DNA of 64,000 nucleotides, from contig JXTC01000024.1 in assembly GCA_002914845.1 (NCBI GenBank), positions 1,524,713 through 1,588,712 on the forward strand, written 5' to 3'. Position numbers and translations under genes: made by a program. Below are positions 59,224 through 64,000 of the stretch, piece after piece. The notes beneath the pieces were generated by a model, which was not told the origin of the DNA, did not search any database, and saw only the letters and a program-made list of their open reading frames with translations. Source of the DNA: Trema orientale (lineage: Eukaryota; Streptophyta; Magnoliopsida; Rosales; Cannabaceae). The stretch's first letter is position 1, and each line of letters starts with the position of its first letter.

Positions 59224-60653
59224 AGAGTTTGTCATCCTATATTGAGTATTTTAGTCTTATATATTTCGTAAAAACAGGGAATACTTAGTGTGTGTGTTTG
59301 TGTAGTTCAAGTGACTATTCACCAATGATGATTGAACTATCATATCCCTGTTCTAACACTCATAATTTTATTTGATTGGCTGAATTTTAACTTGTGATTC
59401 TCCCTACTCATTGTTCTCAGCCACTGTGACTAAAATATTTTAACTTGCCTAGACTTAGTAGATATCGTCCTCTTGTGACTAAACAGGTTTGACATAGACT
59501 AGAGACATATGTGCACCTAGATCAGAAAGGGCTACCTCTCATCAGGTGTGAAAGCTAGCCTTGAGTAATCGTTTAATTTGTAGTGACTCTTATGTCTTGG
59601 ATGATCTACCACGGAAGAGGGCTACCCTCTGGGATGTGTGCAGCCACTGATTTGGGTTACTTTAGAGTGGTGAGATTCCCCACTTTCAAAAAAGAAAAAA
59701 ATGGAGAAAGAAAAGAGTGATTTGGTGCAGGAAGGCCAAAGAGCATATGCCAATGTGCATAAAAAAAAAGTCTAACCACAAAGAGTGGTCATTAAAAAGA
59801 GACAAATTAAACCACTAAGTGTGGCCTGCAGTAAGAACCAAATCTGGTAGTTCCACATGCACACAAAATGCACATGAGTCTCTTGTCTATGTGTGATCAC
59901 GTTGAGTTAATAAGGTCAATGATATCTTCTAATTCTCTTCAAGATAATCATCAAGTCTAATGTGATTGACCTCAATTAGAAAGGATAATCAGTTGTTGAT
60001 TTCAGCTACACATTTGTTCATTGTACAAACACTCATTTCTTTAATCCTCCATATCATGAGTTGAGTAAAAGTCCTTGAAGTGCAAAAATACACACTAAAT
60101 GTTCTTTGGTTTTACTTAATAAATCTAGCTAAATCCAATACAAAATGAGTTCTCTCTTGCTTTAAAAATGGGATGAGTTACCTAAAATTAATTGTCTCAA
60201 AATTTGCTCAATTTTATGTTCGACCCACAAAGTTGTCATATCATGCTCAGGAAATATGTTGTCTGTTGTCTAAATGTTCTATTGTCCTAGGTTCACAAAA
60301 TTTGATTGTGTCTGTTTTAATAGGGTATCGGCTTGATTTCACAAACACAACTGTCGTTTGTGTTTACTCATTTCGTATGCTTGCTATCGTTTCTGACTAT
60401 TTTAAAAAATATATATATTTTTTCAAATTTCGAATTTTCCATTTTTTCCGCTTTTATTTTCATTTTGGAGCTTATTTTCAATTTTTGCTATTCCATTTAT
60501 TTAGCTCCTCTCTTATTTCTCTCTCATCCTTACTGTTCATCTTCTTCCTACTCTCTCTTTTCTCTCTCCATCTCCCTTCTTCTGTTTCCCTAACCATTGT
60601 TCAAGCTCCGCTTGTAGCTAGTGTTTCCCTTTCTTCTCTTTTCTGCTTCATCA
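59224..60653 (+). other. Non-coding gap between pol and env-like ORF
   Basis: Internal to the retrotransposon. No conserved protein; the plus-strand frames at 60173-60715 are translated T-rich sequence. Sireviruses commonly have such a spacer before the env-like gene. Confidence 0.55.
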
Positions 60654-62725
60654 ATGGCAGACAAAATCAAAGAGGTTCAAGCTCCTTTGGAGGAACTTAC
60701 TGCTCCCTCAACTGAACACCCATCAAGGCTTGAAAATCAGCCCTTTGAAATTCCTCCAGAAACAGGTAAATCTCAGTCGAAAAAAAGGAAGACAGTCGCA
60801 TCTAAGAAGAAATCGTCTAAGAAAGTTTCAAAGAAGACGATGGACTCAAACCCTAGTTCTGACAGCATACCAGAGGGTTCTAACAATCCTCCTGACACAT
60901 GCGTTCCAGCAGGCGTGTCTAGTGCTAACACTGCAGAAGCTGGTTCTATTTCTTAGGCGAAACCACCCTCCAAGTTAATAAAAGTTCTGGGTTCTGACAA
61001 GCCAGTTGCTGGTTCTGACACTCAACCTTTCAATCCAGCAAAAAAGACCGTGGATGCAAAGGTCACGGATCATAATGCTGGCTCCGTTAAACCAAGTGGA
61101 GAAAGTGACATACCTGATGAGCCAGTGCCCATTTCTTCTCCAACCAAGACAAAGAATCACAAGCAGGTGGTGCTAAATCGAAGCCTTCTTCTTCTCCCAA
61201 GCCAACTCCTAAGAAAAAAGCCTCAGCAAAAGAAAAAGGGAAAGCTAAAGTGAAGATACCACGAATTAAAGCTCCTTCATCACCTGAGATCAAGACACTA
61301 TTGAAGAAAACGTACAACTTCTCCTTTTATACTGAGAATCTACAATCTCATTATAAAAAATTTGTGAGCAAACGTCCTGTCTATCCCAAGAAGGAGGTGA
61401 AGATCTCTGATTTCAAAGAATAGGGACTACCAACGTTGATTGCTGCAAGAGGATGGATCAACACTGTGCAGCACTTAACTCCTCCATGCCCAGCCGTTGT
61501 CTAGGAGTTCTATGCCAATATTGGGAAATCAATCAACGATCCTGATCATCCAATGTTCTCTAAGGTATATTTTCGACGTCACATTGTTGAATTTTCACCT
61601 GCTGTTATTGAAGAATTTCTTGGTCTTGAACCTACTGATGGAACATGCACTGGAGAGTTTGATCTAGACATAGTAGCCACTGAGCTGAATGGTAAAGATT
61701 CTAAATGGCCACAATCAAATTCAATTCCTGTTCCATGTCTTACTCTAAAGTATAGAATGCTCTACAAAATAGCACACACCAACTGGTTCCCTAGGAAACA
61801 TACCTCCTCTGTGGGCGAGGCACACGCCAAGTTTATCTATGCTTTAGGCACTGACATACCAGTGGGTTTGGCCAAGTGGATGTTCAATACAATTGTTGCT
61901 AGTGGCCAGAGTGAAGCAATAGCCCGAATTTTACCTTACCCCTGCTTCATACAAGCCCTCATCAATAGCTACTCTCCAGATGAATTTATGAATGAGGCAC
62001 CCATGAATCTGCCTACTCAGCTGACCATGAAGACCTTTCAGAGCCACTGTGAAAGTGCACGAAGTATTGCTGTTGCCACTGCTCCACCAGTCTCGGAAGA
62101 ATTGAAGAGTTTGGGTCTCAAGGAAAATTCTTGGCAGTACAAGCTATTTGCAAAATGTGAGGAAGCCCTTCAAGCTGCTCAAACTGAGGCTGCTCAACGA
62201 CAGAATGTGAAACACAGGATTGCTCAATTTGAGCGGATGATGGTTGCTAAAATGGCAGGTATTGAGAGTCTTCTTCAGACCGTGCTCACTCACCTTCAGA
62301 TTCCTCACAATACCTATCCTACTGTTGTGCCAGATGAAACCCCTGCTCCAACTTCGACTCCAGGTACAACTCAGGGGGAGCCTGTTCAACTTGACCCAAC
62401 AGTATCAGATGCACCATTATCAGTTCCTGATGTTTCTGCTCTGGGTAAACTAGCAGCTACTCAGGGGGAGCCTATATCTCCCATCACTCAGGGGGAGCAA
62501 CCTCAAGGTAGTACAGCCACTCCAACTTCAGTGGACGGAACTAAGAATGCATCCATTGCTACTGGTGAATCTGATGCATCTGGTTCAGTTTTCGATGCAT
62601 CTCTGAACACTCTTCTAGCAAATCTACCACCTCTGCAAACTACAACAGGTACCAGCTCTGGCTCCCAGAAGCCTCCGAAGAAAAAGAACAAATCCGATGC
62701 AGCCAAGCCTCCTCTGCCAACCTGA
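60654..62725 (+). pseudogene. Sirevirus env-like ORF (broken)
   Basis: Starts at the Met of MADKIKEVQAPLEELTAPS. The first third is Lys/Ser/Pro-rich (SKKRKTVASKKKSSKKVSKK), the middle carries a domain with EFLGLEPTDG and WFPRKHTSSVGEAHAKFIYA that I recognise from plant retrotransposon third ORFs (the putative plant transposon protein domain), then a heptad-like stretch around QRQNVKHRIAQFERMM and a Pro/Thr/Gln-rich tail. Breaks: TAG at 60954, a frameshift near 61165, TAG at 61421 and TAG at 61502; from 61553 the last 390 codons are open. I saw no convincing signal peptide or transmembrane segment, so any envelope role is only inherited from the family name. Stop TGA at 62723. Confidence 0.75.
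62371..62499 (+). repeat. Three PPT-like TCAGGGGGAGC motifs in the env-like ORF
   Basis: The 11-mer TCAGGGGGAGC occurs at 62371, 62461 and 62489, each encoding Gln-Gly-Glu in the tail of the env-like protein. It shares GGGGGAG with the true polypurine tract at 62932 and another at 62798. Confidence 0.8.
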
Positions 62726-62797
62726 AAGTCATCCAGGCTTGCATCATCTTAGCCCTTATTTTTCTTCATATGTCTGTTTTTGGCCTCCTTTATGTTC

Positions 62798-62809
62798 AAA
62801 AAGGGGGAG
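62798..62809 (+). other. Upstream polypurine tract copy
   Basis: AAAAAGGGGGAG about 135 bp before the PPT next to the LTR. Extra PPT copies upstream of the 3' LTR are known from Sireviruses. Confidence 0.65.
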
Positions 62810-62931
62810 TAGTGGTTATTTGTGTTTTGCTCCATGTGTTTCTTGTGGTATATTTCTATTTTCTACAGGTGGAAGACTTGTAGTTGTTTTTTAGGTTTGT
62901 GTTTCTTGAGGGTTTTGATCATAAGGATGCC

Positions 62932-62944
62932 AAAAGGGGGAGAT
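62932..62944 (+). other. Polypurine tract
   Basis: AAAAGGGGGAGAT directly before the TGTTAG start of the 3' LTR; primer for plus-strand synthesis. Confidence 0.85.
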
Positions 62945-64000
62945 TGTTAGTGCACGATTTAGTTTGGCACCTTATGATCTTATTGCAATGTAATGGATAA
63001 TATTTCAAAGTTATATTTCAGTTGTATTTTCAGTCTTGTGTATGTATTTGTTAGTCTGTATAATCGTACTCCAAGACTGTTTTGACAAAGGATTCAACTG
63101 AAGCATCTGAAGTTCTGAAGCTCTTCTTCAGACTGGTTTCAATGGTTAGGTGTTATGTCTAGTGATCTATATGTTTAGTCATTAGAGCACTTCATATACA
63201 TATATGTTTAGCATGCTTTTTATGCTTTATATGTTACATCAGTTTCTCAGCTTGTGTTGTCAAGTTGTCACCTTTCACCTTTAAGGTTGACCTTTTCAAG
63301 TGAAGTTTGACTTTATGTGTCTTAACTGTGTGAGTGACTGTTTAATCAAGATGACACCTTTAGATCTGAGTTCGTTCAATATTCGTGTGTTAAATCAATG
63401 TGCCTGATTGTTACATCAAGATGACACCTTTAGATCTGAGTCTGTGTGTTATATCTGTGTCACTGCATGTTCAGACATTGCGATGACAACTGTCATTACA
63501 GCTGAGTCACGATGTACTTTCCTATATAAATAGGAAGCTTGTGTTCAGATCGTTTTTTTGGGTAGAGGTCTTTGAGCATTACTCTCAGAAAGATATTTTG
63601 GTGAGGCCTTCTTGCTTTATGAGCAAGTTTCTTTCTCTTAGAGCTTTGAGTGTTTAGATCTAAGAGTGTCCTTTGTCATTGAGTCTACCATTGATTTCGG
63701 TGTGAAGGTGGAGCTCCATGGCTACCTGATTTCAAGAAGATACAGCTTGTTCTTGCCGGAGCTAGGAAGCTCATCAACGGCAGCTGAAGGGAGTTCAGCA
63801 CAAGTTTGAAGAAGCAAAAATCCACGGAGGAAATCAGAGTCCAAATCGGCGACAAACTAGAAGGGAATTCTAGATTCTTGTATAAGACTTGTATTTGTAC
63901 TCTTTTCATATTTCTAGTGGATTGTTTGCTTGCTGGACCAGGTCCCGTGGATGTAGGCATAACTTGGTTGTGTTGAACCACGATAAAAAGCTGTGTGTCT
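62945..64000 (+). repeat. 3' LTR (window ends inside it)
   Basis: Matches the 5' LTR without gaps over 1,056 bp, with about 46 mismatches, mostly transitions. By the 5' LTR length, about 82 more bases are expected after the window edge. Confidence 0.88.

Larger units (their letters stand above)
53122..64000 (+). mobile_element. Sirevirus-like Copia LTR retrotransposon (right end outside window)
   Basis: Order: 5' LTR (53122-54259), PBS, gag with CCHC knuckles, pol in Copia order (protease, integrase, RT, RNase H), a 1.4-kb gap, an env-like ORF, several polypurine tracts, 3' LTR (62945 to beyond 64000). An extra ORF after pol and multiple PPT-like motifs mark the Sirevirus (SIRE/Maximus) lineage of plant Copia. 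gag, pol and the env-like frame all carry stops and frameshifts, so it is not autonomous. The two LTRs differ at about 46 of 1,056 positions (hand count). Confidence 0.88.

Noticed and set aside
1..64000. CRISPR array, bacterial operons, rRNA or intact tRNA genes
   Set aside because: No regularly spaced repeats of that kind, no prokaryotic gene organisation and no full cloverleaf; the DNA is plant nuclear.

Overview
This window is nuclear DNA of a eudicot-type flowering plant. It is AT-rich, its genes have introns bounded by GT/AG, it carries CYP72A cytochrome P450 genes and a plant hyccin gene, and it is crowded with plant transposons (Sirevirus-type Copia element, CACTA, hAT and Mutator-like elements, MITEs, SINE heads, a LINE remnant). 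The species cannot be named from the sequence alone.

Genes. Three five-exon CYP72A genes lie head to tail on the minus strand: copy 1 (7602-14844, 528 aa), copy 2 (19448-28183, 529 aa) and copy 3 (39209-44938, 519 aa). All three spliced reading frames appear open, and the exon 2, exon 4 and most exon 3/5 lengths agree between copies. A fourth, broken copy (exon 5 start, intron and exon 4 end) sits at 33906-34490, cut off by an LTR-like block. Copies 2 and 3 belong to a segmental tandem duplication (about 16455-31190 and 38365-45455) that includes their 3' flanks and upstream regions. Copy 2 has a Trp codon in place of the heme-binding Arg, although the rest of its frame is intact. Between the broken copy and copy 3 lies one unrelated GC-rich, single-exon gene for a hyccin/FAM126 protein (36950-38071, minus strand), a subunit of the plasma-membrane PI4-kinase alpha complex.

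Transposons, left to right: a deleted LTR element (2001-5581); a PIF/Harbinger-like MITE and a hAT MITE (6297-7309); a CACTA element in intron 4 of copy 1 (8896-10961); three copies of one Mutator-like MITE family with 9-bp target duplications; several MITEs sitting in (TA)n tracts; a 1.34-kb long-TIR Mutator-like element (17537-18878) whose empty site survives in the paralogous flank of copy 3; an LTR-like pair (28757-30891 and, inverted, about 31800-33898); a 4.94-kb non-autonomous CACTA element with a CGA target duplication (45548-50489) that carries exons recognisable as endonuclease III (NTH1) and a nested hAT MITE; a LINE fragment with an inverted RNase H part (50640-52140); and a Sirevirus-like Copia element from 53122 to beyond the window end, with gag, pol and an env-like ORF, all broken by stops and frameshifts.

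The region therefore reads as a P450 tandem array, probably for specialised terpenoid or hormone oxidation (family inference), that grew by segmental duplication and was then heavily invaded by transposons. No CRISPR array, rRNA or intact tRNA gene was seen. All coordinates, splice sites and mismatch counts were read by eye.
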